Assembly (NCBI GenBank): GCA_910586585.1
Contig: CAJUKA010000001.1
Location: forward strand, 124,001-188,000
DNA from: an uncultured Lachnospiraceae bacterium
GTDB taxonomy: Bacteria; Bacillota; Clostridia; Lachnospirales; Lachnospiraceae
Length of the DNA: 64,000 nucleotides
Direction of reading: 5' to 3'
The position numbers and the translations under genes were made by a program. This document shows, one piece after another, positions 44,169 to 53,356 of the stretch. How positions within the stretch are numbered: the first letter of the stretch is position 1; each line of letters begins with the position of its first letter. A model generated the notes under the pieces. It saw only the letters and a program-made list of their open reading frames with translations, ran no database searches and had not been told where the DNA came from.

Positions 44169-46100
44169 ATGAAAATTTGGACTTCTGAGAATTACAAAAA
44201 AATACTGTATGGGGTAATAACGCTGGTGATTGGTTTTGTCATCACAATGTCATGCTACCATTTGTGGGGAACCGACATTCGTGTTCCGATTGCCGGATAC
44301 AGAGGAGATTCCGTAGGGCTGCTCTTGGAAGTCAATAATATTGTCAGGGGCGGCACAATTCACAACAATGCTGTTTTTGGGGCGCCAGACATTGGCGGAT
44401 ACCGCAATATTATGGCGGATTATACCATGATGTTTCCGACTATTAGGCTGTTTTGGAAACTGTCCGGAAGCGTTGAGGCGGCAGTCAATATACAATTGAT
44501 TTTCAACCACTTGATTTTGGGACTTTGTATGTATCTTGTGTGTATCCGGCTGAAACTGTCAGAAAAAATGGCGGCGGTGACAGGGATACTGATGTCAAAT
44601 ACGCCCTTTTTGATATTGGGATACAATGTCATTATGCTGACGTATGTGTATTGTTTTTATCTGCCTTTTTTTGCCTATTATGTGATTAAGATGATGATGC
44701 ATAAAGACGAAGAGAAGGTAAACTTTGCAGAGATTTTCTTTTTGATGTTGTTTATGTTTTTTACAGGAGTAAATTCGCTTTATTATGCCTTTTTTTGTTT
44801 GATTGTGCTGGCATTTGTAGGAATTTATACACTTTGCGGGCTAAGGTCAGTAAAGAATACACTGATGGTAATCGTAAGCTATCTCGCTATCGGCTATGGG
44901 ATTGCAGTATGTATTATGCCAAATGTTCTGCATACGATAGGTTTGGGGCAGATATGGGATTCGGGAATGTTCAATATTTTGTCTGCAGTCATTGGCTTGA
45001 TTATTGTTGGTTTTGTTTTTTTGTTCTATCAAAAAATATATCCATCTATGACGATGAAAAAACTGATATTGATACTGCTGGGACTTGGTGTGATACTTGG
45101 CTTGGGACTTTTGATGGTATCGCGGTTTACCGATTATATGGGGGAATATGACGGCAGAACGCTTTATGCAGTAGAACTGGGCGCATTAAATATTACCAAC
45201 CTGTTTTTGCCTGCGCCCAACAACATCTTTTCCGGACTTGATAAGATGGTTGCAGTATTGACCGATATTGACAACCCGCAGGCATGTGATGCTACAGAAA
45301 TGGGTGTTTTGACGGGGATTGGTTTGTTGTATTCTATTCTCCATGTATTTCGGTTTCAAAAGACAGAGGATATCAGAGAACAGATTTTGGAAATCTGTGG
45401 AAAGTGCAATTGCTTTTTGATTTTGCTGGCTGTAAAGGGAGGGCTGGCATCTGTGATTGCATCGTATATCACTACAGGAATCCGAAATTATAACCGAGTA
45501 GCAATTATTATTATGGTATTTTCATTGATATCATTTGGAATACTTATGGACAAACTCGCAGAAACAATCGCTGCTTTTTTTGCAGGAAAGAAACGTATGG
45601 TGATCGCTTCGATTCTTTGGGCGGCTGTTTTGCTTGGAATTGTAATTTCTGTTCCTATGGATTATATCTACAATCATAATTTTGGCGTGCTGTATTATGA
45701 ACAGAGAAAAGAAGAATATGATGAATGGCAGGATATTGTGATGCGTATTGAAGATTCTGTGGAAGCGGAAACCATGATATTAGAGTTTCCGGCTTCAATA
45801 GAAGGTACACATCTGGGAGAACTAATGACAGTAGGAAGGGCATATGAATTGAGCATTCCGGCAATCGTATCAAAAGAAACCATATGGAGTTATACGAGTG
45901 GACTCAAAACAGAACTAGACGCACTAGAGGAAACAGAGGCATATATTGATTTGGCTGCCGAGTCGGGTTTTGGAGGGATTTATCTGGACACGATGATGTA
46001 TGCCGACAATTCCTATATACAATATATAGAAGCTTTGCAGGAAGTCTTGGGGGAACCAGTTGTCAGTGACGGACACCGCCGGTATTTTTGGAAGTTTTGA
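44169..46100 (+). CDS. YfhO-like polytopic membrane protein
   Basis: Protein of 643 aa with about twelve hydrophobic segments and a C-terminal soluble domain of about 130 residues. The first external loop has GYRGDSVGLLLEVNNIVRGG and VFGAPDIGGYR (about residues 38-80), comparable with the catalytic Asp loop of YfhO and other GT-C enzymes; an aromatic MMFPTIRLFW follows. Such proteins are thought to transfer sugars from polyprenyl phosphates outside the cell. It precedes a shorter relative (46117) by 16 bases. Family placement is by pattern only. Confidence 0.6.
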   Translation: MKIWTSENYKKILYGVITLVIGFVITMSCYHLWGTDIRVPIAGYRGDSVGLLLEVNNIVRGGTIHNNAVFGAPDIGGYRNIMADYTMMFPTIRLFWKLSGSVEAAVNIQLIFNHLILGLCMYLVCIRLKLSEKMAAVTGILMSNTPFLILGYNVIMLTYVYCFYLPFFAYYVIKMMMHKDEEKVNFAEIFFLMLFMFFTGVNSLYYAFFCLIVLAFVGIYTLCGLRSVKNTLMVIVSYLAIGYGIAVCIMPNVLHTIGLGQIWDSGMFNILSAVIGLIIVGFVFLFYQKIYPSMTMKKLILILLGLGVILGLGLLMVSRFTDYMGEYDGRTLYAVELGALNITNLFLPAPNNIFSGLDKMVAVLTDIDNPQACDATEMGVLTGIGLLYSILHVFRFQKTEDIREQILEICGKCNCFLILLAVKGGLASVIASYITTGIRNYNRVAIIIMVFSLISFGILMDKLAETIAAFFAGKKRMVIASILWAAVLLGIVISVPMDYIYNHNFGVLYYEQRKEEYDEWQDIVMRIEDSVEAETMILEFPASIEGTHLGELMTVGRAYELSIPAIVSKETIWSYTSGLKTELDALEETEAYIDLAAESGFGGIYLDTMMYADNSYIQYIEALQEVLGEPVVSDGHRRYFWKF

Positions 46101-46116
46101 TAGGGGAGGATAGTGT

Positions 46117-47319
46117 ATGAATAATAAAAGATGGATACATTATCTGGAACTTGCGATAGCCGTTGCAGGTATGACAATCTTGTATCTTATATTGAGAGAC
46201 TTTCAATGGGGTGAGCCTCTGTTTCAGGATGAGGGCAAGACAAGAGATGTGTTTGTTGAAAGATTTGTGTTGGGAACAAATGACGGTTTAGGACAGAATT
46301 TTTTTGCTTACTGTCAGTACAATATCCAAAATATGGTTATTTTTGCACTGGGCAAATTATTTGGAAGCGTCGCAGTTGGAATCAATCTCTATCATATTGC
46401 AACTTTTTGGGGGATTGCTTTTTCTGCTTACTGGCTATTTGAAAAAATTGGCGTATCGCACCGCATTTCGTTATTTGCTTCCATATTGCTAACCATACTG
46501 CCTTATCATACGGACAGAGGAGAGGCGCAGATTATTACATCAAGCTTTTTTATGGTTCCTGTGATAACAGCCATCCTGTATGATATTTATTTTGTTGGAA
46601 TCAGTGCACAAAATTATCGAAAGAATGTAATAATCCTGCTGATTTTGCCATGGGTTGACTTGAATCTATCATTGATGACGCTGATTTTACTGTTGTTTTT
46701 GTGTCTGCACAGACGAGAGAAAGACGCAGCTTTGTGGACGGCAGTTTGTGGAATTCCCACATTTGTTGAGAGCATCATATTATACACGCTCTCCAATGCA
46801 AATACAGGGAATACGCTCACAGACAATGTGGACAGAGCAAGAGAAGAAGGACTTCGGATTCTTGATTTTATCATGCCAGTTCGCCGCCATATTTACGGCA
46901 GGTTTTTTAATATACGGTTTGAATATGATGGTGCATTCAGTGCCAATGGTGAAAGTGGATTAAATACAATGGGATTTTTGCTTGCGCTCTGCTTTGTAGT
47001 TGGGATGATGGCTTTGTTTGTAGGCAGAAAGGGAAATCAATTGATTCGGTGGCTTTCCTGGATAAATCTTCTTGTGATTTTGACTGCAAATATCAGCGGC
47101 TTAGGACTTTTGGCTGAGTATTTCGGTATTCATATCACTTTTTGGAATAGAATGGGAATTTTTGTGATTGTCAATACTGCTGTTGTTATGGCAATATCAG
47201 CAGACTGGATCAAATCCCAAATACAGCAAAAACGGTATCAAATTCTTTGCAATATTGTGTTTGTATTTGTTGCAGCAGCAGCGATCTTAGATGTACTGCT
47301 TCGGCACAAAATGGTATGA
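46117..47319 (+). CDS. Short YfhO-like polytopic membrane protein
   Basis: Protein of 400 aa whose N-terminal half resembles the preceding protein in layout: first helix, loop EPLFQDEGKTRDVFVE (residues 34-50), then YNIQNMVIFALGKLFG and an INLYHIATFW helix. It lacks the long C-terminal soluble domain of the 643-aa neighbour, so it may be a compact family member or a truncated duplicate. A paired function with the neighbour is plausible. The GGGGAGGA ribosome site is well placed. I do not recognise a characterised homologue. Confidence 0.55.
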   Translation: MNNKRWIHYLELAIAVAGMTILYLILRDFQWGEPLFQDEGKTRDVFVERFVLGTNDGLGQNFFAYCQYNIQNMVIFALGKLFGSVAVGINLYHIATFWGIAFSAYWLFEKIGVSHRISLFASILLTILPYHTDRGEAQIITSSFFMVPVITAILYDIYFVGISAQNYRKNVIILLILPWVDLNLSLMTLILLLFLCLHRREKDAALWTAVCGIPTFVESIILYTLSNANTGNTLTDNVDRAREEGLRILDFIMPVRRHIYGRFFNIRFEYDGAFSANGESGLNTMGFLLALCFVVGMMALFVGRKGNQLIRWLSWINLLVILTANISGLGLLAEYFGIHITFWNRMGIFVIVNTAVVMAISADWIKSQIQQKRYQILCNIVFVFVAAAAILDVLLRHKMV

Positions 47320-47341
47320 AAGGCGAAAGGAACACAGCTTT

Positions 47342-48421
47342 ATGGGAAAGCGCCAGAGTAACTTTGAACTGCTGCGTATTATATGTATGTTTTTCATCAT
47401 GGGTATACACATTGTTTCCCAGACTGCGCTTGGAAGTGTAGGGATATCAGATGGGATAAGCTATTATTATCTGACTATTTTGAGTTCAGCGGGAAGGCTT
47501 GTATGCAATACTTTTGTGATTGTGGGTGCATGGTTTTTGGTGGATACAGAATTCAGGCCAGAGAGGGCTGTGAATCTGTGGCTGGAAATTTTTTTCTATG
47601 CTGTTCCAATTACGATTGTATGTTTGGCTTTTGGATGGCCAAATGCCAGCCTGACAACCTTAATTCAGGCTTTTTTTCCTGTGTTTGGCAGACCTGTGTG
47701 GTTTGGTGCAGAATATATTTGCCTTTTGCTCCTAACGCCATGGCTCAATCGAATGTTAAAGGAAACTTATATCAAATCGACAAGAAAAGTGGTTATTGTA
47801 TTTGGTATATTGATAATAGGCTGTGCAACACTTTTTCCAATAGAACATACGACACCAGCGTTTAGTGAACTGATATGGTTTTGTTTTTTATATCTTTTGA
47901 CGGGGATGTACAAACATAAGCAGCTATCAGTGCATCGTATTTTTGAACAGTATAGTTTTTGGTGGTTTTTGTGCTGTTATCTGCTGTTATGTGGATTGAG
48001 AATAGCGGCAGATTATTTGGATTTTGGTTTTTTGCGTCAGTTATATGTTTATTACCGCGAACATTATGAGGCACTTCCAGGATTTGTTTGTTCCATCTTT
48101 CTCTTTTTGACATTCAAAAACTGGAATGTCAAAAAAAGCAGTGTCATTAATCTGATTTCACGTTCTATGTTTGCGGTTTATATCATTCATCAGACACCAG
48201 CATTTTACCGATTCATGTGGAATGGGATATTTCAGATAGATAAGGCGGTTAAGCAGAAAAATATAATAGGATATTCCCTGATTGTGATGGCAGCGCTCTT
48301 TTTTATTTGCATTCTTGTGGATATTATTAGAATTGCAGCAGTAGAAAAATTTGTGTATCCAAGTAGCGGATATCATAAAATCTGTGATAAAATCAGAGCG
48401 TTTTATAAGGATATTATCTGA
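47342..48421 (+). CDS. Acyltransferase-3 family membrane protein, second copy
   Basis: Protein of 359 aa with about ten membrane segments. SNFELLRIICMFFIMGIHI is the family's first helix with the conserved His; FVIVGAWFLVD and a late MFAVYIIHQTPAF helix complete the pattern. It starts at 47342 after GAAAGG; an ATG at 47291 overlaps the previous gene and does not fit the family. Probably O-acetylates a sugar of the exported or lipid-linked glycan. It ends the membrane block; a gap with a separate promoter follows. Confidence 0.85.
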   Translation: MGKRQSNFELLRIICMFFIMGIHIVSQTALGSVGISDGISYYYLTILSSAGRLVCNTFVIVGAWFLVDTEFRPERAVNLWLEIFFYAVPITIVCLAFGWPNASLTTLIQAFFPVFGRPVWFGAEYICLLLLTPWLNRMLKETYIKSTRKVVIVFGILIIGCATLFPIEHTTPAFSELIWFCFLYLLTGMYKHKQLSVHRIFEQYSFWWFLCCYLLLCGLRIAADYLDFGFLRQLYVYYREHYEALPGFVCSIFLFLTFKNWNVKKSSVINLISRSMFAVYIIHQTPAFYRFMWNGIFQIDKAVKQKNIIGYSLIVMAALFFICILVDIIRIAAVEKFVYPSSGYHKICDKIRAFYKDII

Positions 48422-48471
48422 ATGAGCATGGATGAAGTGCTGCTGGATGGATTGTGAATATGCAGAAGTGC

Positions 48472-48500
48472 TGGAAATTTTTAGTCGAATAGTGTATAGT
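48472..48500 (+). promoter_or_regulatory. Candidate promoter for the Uma2-family gene
   Basis: TGGAAA at 48472-48477 and TATAGT at 48495-48500 are separated by 17 bases. A nine-base direct repeat GAAGTGCTG occurs at 48434-48442 and 48465-48473, 31 bases apart start to start, the second copy touching the -35 region, which would suit a repressor or activator site. The gene's ATG at 48566 leaves a leader of about 58 bases. Confidence 0.4.
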
Positions 48501-48565
48501 AGAGAAAAGGCTGTTGTAGAAAAACCAATTTGCAAACCGATTATTATAAGGAAAGGATATCTATT

Positions 48566-49108
48566 ATGCCATTAGTAGATCAGGAACCAATAAAAACAGA
48601 GAAAATAGATGGGGTGGTGTTTAACATGTCACCATCGCCAGGATTTATGCACAGTCAGATCAATGGGAATATCTATCATGCGATTAAGACGCAGATCAAA
48701 AACAGTGTGTGCCTTGTCACAATAGAAAATCTTGATCTGTATCTGTCAGACGATGAGTATTTGATACCAGATATTATGCTGATTTGTGACAGACAGAGAA
48801 TAAAAAATGACAAATACAAGGGGGTTCCGCGATTTGTAGCGGAAACGATAAGTCCGCGTACAGCATTTCGCGACAGAACCCTAAAAATGGAAAAATATGC
48901 GAAACTGGGCATAGATGAGTATTGGATTGTGTCGCCCAAAGAGCGTTCGGTGGAAGTTTATTATCTTGATGGTGATAAATACCAATTAAATAAATCCTAT
49001 ATTCTTGAAGAGGATGAGAAAGATGAAAATTATAATGCAGATGTGGTATTGGCATTGAAGGCCATGCCAGCAGTTACAATCGGTTTGCAGGAAATCTTTG
49101 ATATCTGA
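48566..49108 (+). CDS. Uma2 family protein (PD-(D/E)XK endonuclease-like)
   Basis: Soluble protein of 180 aa. The start at 48566 follows AAGGAAAGGA by eight bases. Uma2 hallmarks are IDGVVFNMSPSPGFMHSQI near the start, YLIPDIMLICDRQ (the PD of the nuclease core, near residue 72) and the block FVAETISPRTAFRDRT with KYAKLGIDEYWIV. The family has a restriction-endonuclease-like fold but no established biological role in most bacteria. It has no evident link to glycan synthesis, appears to carry its own promoter, and probably entered by insertion. The next GT4 gene starts 44 bases downstream and may be read from this promoter. Confidence 0.85.
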   Translation: MPLVDQEPIKTEKIDGVVFNMSPSPGFMHSQINGNIYHAIKTQIKNSVCLVTIENLDLYLSDDEYLIPDIMLICDRQRIKNDKYKGVPRFVAETISPRTAFRDRTLKMEKYAKLGIDEYWIVSPKERSVEVYYLDGDKYQLNKSYILEEDEKDENYNADVVLALKAMPAVTIGLQEIFDI

Positions 49109-49152
49109 ATGTATGGGTGAGGCAGGTAGAGAAGCAGGAGTTAGGTGCATTT

Positions 49153-50343
49153 ATGAAAAAGATTAAAAAGAGTGCCAAAATTACAATACTTTCCCTTTCA
49201 TGGCGGGATATTACGTCTCCCAATGCGGGCGGTGCAGAGGTTCATACACATGAAATGCTGCGTCGGGCGGATAAAAGCAAATATAGAATCTACCATCTGT
49301 CTACACGGAAAAAAGGACAGCCAGAGCGTGAAGTGATAGATGGTGTGATGTATTTAAGACATGGCAATGCACTTACGGTCATTCTTGCTGCTATGAGATT
49401 TTATATGGTAAACAGACATCAGATTGATTTTGTGATTGATCAATGCAACACACATCGTTTTTTTACCCCATTTTGGGTTGCACCAGAAAAGAGAATCTTT
49501 TATATTCATCAGCTTACCAAAGAAATTTGGGATTATAGCGCAAAATTTCCGCTTAGTAAGATCGGAAAATTACTGGAGGAAAGCTTTTTGCGTATGAACA
49601 GACAGGACCCAGTAATAACGGTGTCTGAGTCTACAAGAAATGAGCTGATTGAGCGCGGATATAACCCAGATAAAATAAAAATTATTTATAATGGCGTATC
49701 CTTTGAGCCGTGGACACGGGATAAATGGTGTCTAAAAGAGGAAAAACCTACATTTATCTATGCTGGAAGATATTCGCCCTACAAAGGAATTGAAGTGGCA
49801 GTCGAAGCGCTTGCAAAGATCAAAAAAGATTATCCAGAGGCAAGGCTGTGGATAATTGGCAGGAAAAACCAAGAGTATGTAAACAAAAATCTTATGCCAA
49901 TCTGCAAGGCGAATCATTTGAGCTGGGAGGATGCAACTGGTGAAAATCCAAAAGGAGATATTGTAAGTTGGGGATATGTGACAGAGGAGAAAAAACGGGA
50001 ATTGCTGAGCAGATCATGGGCGCTTTTATTTCCGTCTATCAGAGAAGGATGGGGAATTCCTGTTACAGAAGCAGGCTGTGTTGGAACTCCCTGTATTGCA
50101 TTTAATTCGCCGGGGATACGGGAAGCAGTTGACTATGGAAAAGCTGGATATATGTGTGCGGAAAATTCTGTAAATGCATTAGCGCATCAAATGCATCTGG
50201 CTATTTCCGATAAAGCGGTATACCATGAAAAAAGAGAACGCGCTTATGTTTTTTCGCAACAGTTTGTGTGGGATAAAGCCGGCAAAGCGTTTGATAACTT
50301 TATAGAGGAACAAAATGCTGTGCGCAGAAGTCAAAAGAAATAG
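49153..50343 (+). CDS. GT4 family glycosyltransferase
   Basis: GT-B enzyme of 396 aa. SWRDITSPNAGGAEVHTHE (residues 17-35) is the conserved nucleotide-binding N-terminus of a GT4 subgroup; FIYAGRYSPYKGIEVAVEAL opens the C-terminal domain and REGWGIPVTEAGCVG has the E-x7-E motif. The start at 49153 lies 12 bases after CAGGAG; an in-frame GTG at 49117 is possible but lacks similarity. Cytoplasmic sugar transfer with retention is expected. A 94-base gap without a gene follows. Confidence 0.88.
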   Translation: MKKIKKSAKITILSLSWRDITSPNAGGAEVHTHEMLRRADKSKYRIYHLSTRKKGQPEREVIDGVMYLRHGNALTVILAAMRFYMVNRHQIDFVIDQCNTHRFFTPFWVAPEKRIFYIHQLTKEIWDYSAKFPLSKIGKLLEESFLRMNRQDPVITVSESTRNELIERGYNPDKIKIIYNGVSFEPWTRDKWCLKEEKPTFIYAGRYSPYKGIEVAVEALAKIKKDYPEARLWIIGRKNQEYVNKNLMPICKANHLSWEDATGENPKGDIVSWGYVTEEKKRELLSRSWALLFPSIREGWGIPVTEAGCVGTPCIAFNSPGIREAVDYGKAGYMCAENSVNALAHQMHLAISDKAVYHEKRERAYVFSQQFVWDKAGKAFDNFIEEQNAVRRSQKK

Positions 50344-50437
50344 ACAGGGCAATGCAAAGAGGTGTGGTATGGGGTATTATCAGCTATGATAAAAGGACAA
50401 AGGAACATCAATGCATGATTGAGGAGGATTATAAAGA

Positions 50438-51427
50438 ATGAATCAATATCCTTTCATTTCCGTAATTATGCCTGTGTATAATGGGGAAAAAAGAATACCC
50501 AAATGTCTGGGAAGTATCAAAAAACAGTCATATCCGCAGGACAAAATAGAGATAATTATAGTAGATGACGATTCCACTGACAATACTGTGCAGATTGCAA
50601 AAGAGCAGTTTGGTGCAAAGATTGTCAGAAACGGAACACACGATCCAGAACGAGGCAAGTCGATAGGAATTGAACATGCAGCAGGAGAATATTTGTTTTT
50701 TATTGATGATGACAATATTTTGACCCATAGAACTTGGCTTGAAAACCTGGTTTGCGCAGTGGTGGAGGAACACTGCGTCGGCGGACAGGCAGCATGGTTT
50801 GCCTATCGCCAAAAATCCAGTCTGCCGGATAAGTATATGGCGCTTTATGGGTGCGGAGACCCAGCGGTTTTTTATCTGCGTCGCAGAGATCATATGATGA
50901 AGACAGAAAAGACATGGCACCTTGGTGGAGAAGTCTTAAGACAGACAAAAAAATATTTTAAGATAAAGTTTGACAGCAAATCACTTCCCACCATAGGTTC
51001 ACAAGGCTTTTTAATCAAAAAAGAGTATGTTCATTTGATAAAATGGCAGCCATTTTTTTACCATATAGATTCCAATCTCGAATTGATAAAACAAGGATAT
51101 GACAACTATATCATTATGAAAGATACTGTGGTTCACAATCATTCTGTTAATTATAAAGATTTTATGGCAAAAATCAAGAGAAACGCTGCCCAGCTTGGCA
51201 GAGACGATCAGTACAGAACCTATTCCTATGATTTGACATTGCCAAAGATGATTCGATTGGGGCTTACATTAGGTACAATGCTAATTCCGTTTGTTGACAG
51301 TATACGAGGATTTATAAAGTTTCCAACACCGGCATGGTTTTTACACCCAATAGTGTGTTTTCGGGTTGCTCTAGCCTATACCGGGAATGTGCTCAAAAAC
51401 AGCGGGGCAGTGAAGAAAATTAAATAA
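50438..51427 (+). CDS. GT2 family glycosyltransferase with hydrophobic C-terminus
   Basis: Protein of 329 aa: SVIMPVYNGEKRIPKCL, IVDDDSTDNT, RNGTHDPERGKSIGIEHA and the metal site FFIDDDNIL near residue 88. The last 90 residues contain hydrophobic stretches that could bind the membrane, as in some cellulose-synthase-like or capsule GT2 enzymes, but there is no pair of long transmembrane helices of the GtrB type. The start is supported by GAGGAGG ten bases upstream. Donor unknown. Confidence 0.85.
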   Translation: MNQYPFISVIMPVYNGEKRIPKCLGSIKKQSYPQDKIEIIIVDDDSTDNTVQIAKEQFGAKIVRNGTHDPERGKSIGIEHAAGEYLFFIDDDNILTHRTWLENLVCAVVEEHCVGGQAAWFAYRQKSSLPDKYMALYGCGDPAVFYLRRRDHMMKTEKTWHLGGEVLRQTKKYFKIKFDSKSLPTIGSQGFLIKKEYVHLIKWQPFFYHIDSNLELIKQGYDNYIIMKDTVVHNHSVNYKDFMAKIKRNAAQLGRDDQYRTYSYDLTLPKMIRLGLTLGTMLIPFVDSIRGFIKFPTPAWFLHPIVCFRVALAYTGNVLKNSGAVKKIK

Positions 51428-51452
51428 TAGAAGGAAGAGAGTTCATAATACA

Positions 51453-52241
51453 ATGAGTAACAGACTGTCAATCATCATATATTCTTGCTGGAAAAACAGA
51501 GACATGTGGGAAGTTTTTTCACAATTATTCCAGAAATATTGGAAAAACTGTCCTTATCAGGTCCTGCTGGTGACAGATGAATACCATGAAACGGACAAGC
51601 AATCTGTGTTTACAAAAATCATACAAAATGACGACACATGGGCAAGAATGATAAAAAAAGCCATAGAAGCAGCGCAGACACCCTATGTCAGCTTGTGGAT
51701 GGATGATTATCTGCTGTGTGATTATGTGCAGAACAACGATATTGAAAAACAGCTTGAGCGGGCGATAAAGTATCATGCTGCCAATCTGCGTCTCACAGAA
51801 TCGCCTACATGTCATGGACATTGGCAAAGACACAAAAATATAGGATATTATAAAAGAGGCAGAGCATATTCATTTGCAACACAGATAGGCATATGGGACA
51901 GCAGTTTTCTCGAAAATACACTTCAAGATGAGTGGAGCGCGTGGGATTTTGAACGAATTGCCTCTTTGGAAAAGGGTGGAAACAAAGCAGAGGACAAACA
52001 GCCGCTGCTGGTAGCGCTGGATTATGAATTTCCATATGAAGAAGGCGTGCGCAAGGGCAAATGGATGCAGCAAGGACAAAAACTCTGCCGAAGAAATGGG
52101 ATAACGATTGACACAAAAGTACGTCCTGTGATGACCAATATGGAGATGGCAAAGATCTATTTCCAGGGAGCTGTGATTGACTGGAATGCAGATTTGGTGG
52201 TGAAGGTGCAGAATTTGCTGGCAGGGTGGAGGAAAAAGTAG
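51453..52241 (+). CDS. Probable glycosyltransferase of unrecognised family
   Basis: Soluble protein of 262 aa. The sequence begins LSIIIYSCWKNRDMWEVF and has YVSLWMDDYLLCD near residue 85, which looks like a GT-A metal-binding site (DD preceded by hydrophobic strand), followed by TESPTCHGH and a SAWDFERIAS segment with candidate catalytic acids. I do not recognise the family. It lies between two GT2 genes and its 3' end overlaps the open frame of the next one, so a sugar transfer role is likely. Confidence 0.6.
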   Translation: MSNRLSIIIYSCWKNRDMWEVFSQLFQKYWKNCPYQVLLVTDEYHETDKQSVFTKIIQNDDTWARMIKKAIEAAQTPYVSLWMDDYLLCDYVQNNDIEKQLERAIKYHAANLRLTESPTCHGHWQRHKNIGYYKRGRAYSFATQIGIWDSSFLENTLQDEWSAWDFERIASLEKGGNKAEDKQPLLVALDYEFPYEEGVRKGKWMQQGQKLCRRNGITIDTKVRPVMTNMEMAKIYFQGAVIDWNADLVVKVQNLLAGWRKK

Positions 52242-52243
52242 GT

Positions 52244-53308
52244 GTGAAAGAAGTGGATGTGAAAAATAAATGTGAATTAAGCATTATTATTCCTATATAT
52301 AATGGGAGTCGTTTTTTGAGAGAAACATTAGATAGTGCGTTAAATCAAACATATAAGGAATATGAGCTGATATTAGTAGATGATGGTTCTACAGACGAGA
52401 CTACACAAATTTGTGATGAGTATGCGGCGAAGGATTCCCGAATTAAGGTTCGGCATCAGAAGAATGGTGGAATGTCAAATGCACGTGATAATGGTTATAA
52501 AATGGCGCAAGAGGGAACCTATATAGCATTTCTTGATGCAGATGACATCTTTCATCCAGATATGTTTAAAGATATGATGAAATATGGCACCTCTGATATC
52601 GTGTGCGTATGTTTTGAGAATGTTCTGAGTAGTAAAATATTGGAGCATTCATTTCATATAAAGAAGGATAAGGTTGAACATATGAGCGGTAAAACTATGC
52701 TTCACAGGTTGTTTGAAAGAGAAAACAATAATGGGGAGATAAGCCGTTTGTGGGGCATGCTCATTAAACGAGACTTTTACGAAAAGATGTTAGGGACGAT
52801 TCGTGAAGCAGAGAGTATTCTTCCACAAAATTATCTGAATGATATATATTGTGTTCCAAGATTCCTCTTTAATGCGGATACGGTGACATTGCTCAACAAT
52901 GTATATATCTTTCATAGAATTTCAAAATATACAGACAGCCGTTTGCTAAAACCGAACGCATTGCATTATGAATTGGCATTGGCAAATAAGATGAATATGG
53001 AGTATTATACGAAGAAACGATGTAAATTTGCATATGAAGAATCACTCATTGGATTCTATCTTGTGATATTAAAAATATGGTATCAAACAGTTACGCAGGA
53101 AGACAATGAAACGACGAGAAAGCAATATATGAATTTAACTCAGAAATATTATGACGAGTATTTTGATGCGCTGAAGAAACTCAAATGCAAATCCATAAGT
53201 CGCCGCATAGTGAAAGGGACAATAATTCTTTTTAAATTTAACAAAACAATATGGAAACTTATGATAGGAGATGTCAGATATAAAATCATGTACAGATTTC
53301 AACAATAA
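52244..53308 (+). CDS. GT2 family glycosyltransferase (GTG start)
   Basis: Protein of about 354 aa. No ATG lies before the GT-A core, so a GTG must be used; 52244 is 11 bases after GGTGGAGG, while 52226 (inside the previous gene), 52253 and 52259 remain possible. Motifs: SIIIPIYNGSRFLRETL, LVDDGSTDETTQICDEYA, NGGMSNARDNG, FLDADDIF near residue 100, and SRLWGMLIKRDFYE in the C-terminal half. From here on base composition becomes visibly more AT-rich with more ATA and TTA codons, a likely junction of acquired DNA. Confidence 0.85.
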   Translation: MKEVDVKNKCELSIIIPIYNGSRFLRETLDSALNQTYKEYELILVDDGSTDETTQICDEYAAKDSRIKVRHQKNGGMSNARDNGYKMAQEGTYIAFLDADDIFHPDMFKDMMKYGTSDIVCVCFENVLSSKILEHSFHIKKDKVEHMSGKTMLHRLFERENNNGEISRLWGMLIKRDFYEKMLGTIREAESILPQNYLNDIYCVPRFLFNADTVTLLNNVYIFHRISKYTDSRLLKPNALHYELALANKMNMEYYTKKRCKFAYEESLIGFYLVILKIWYQTVTQEDNETTRKQYMNLTQKYYDEYFDALKKLKCKSISRRIVKGTIILFKFNKTIWKLMIGDVRYKIMYRFQQ

Positions 53309-53356
53309 TCCATACTAGGATTCAAATGGAGACTGGACAGTTGTGTGGAGGGTAGC

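Noticed and set aside
47383..47865. Same-strand open frame of 160 codons
   Set aside because: It is a frame-shifted shadow of the acyltransferase-3 gene, rich in Cys and Trp, without a ribosome site.
50438..51427. GT2 protein as a GtrB/DPM-type polyprenyl-phosphate sugar synthase
   Set aside because: The C-terminal hydrophobic stretches are short and interrupted; the two long helices of GtrB and its conserved motifs are missing.
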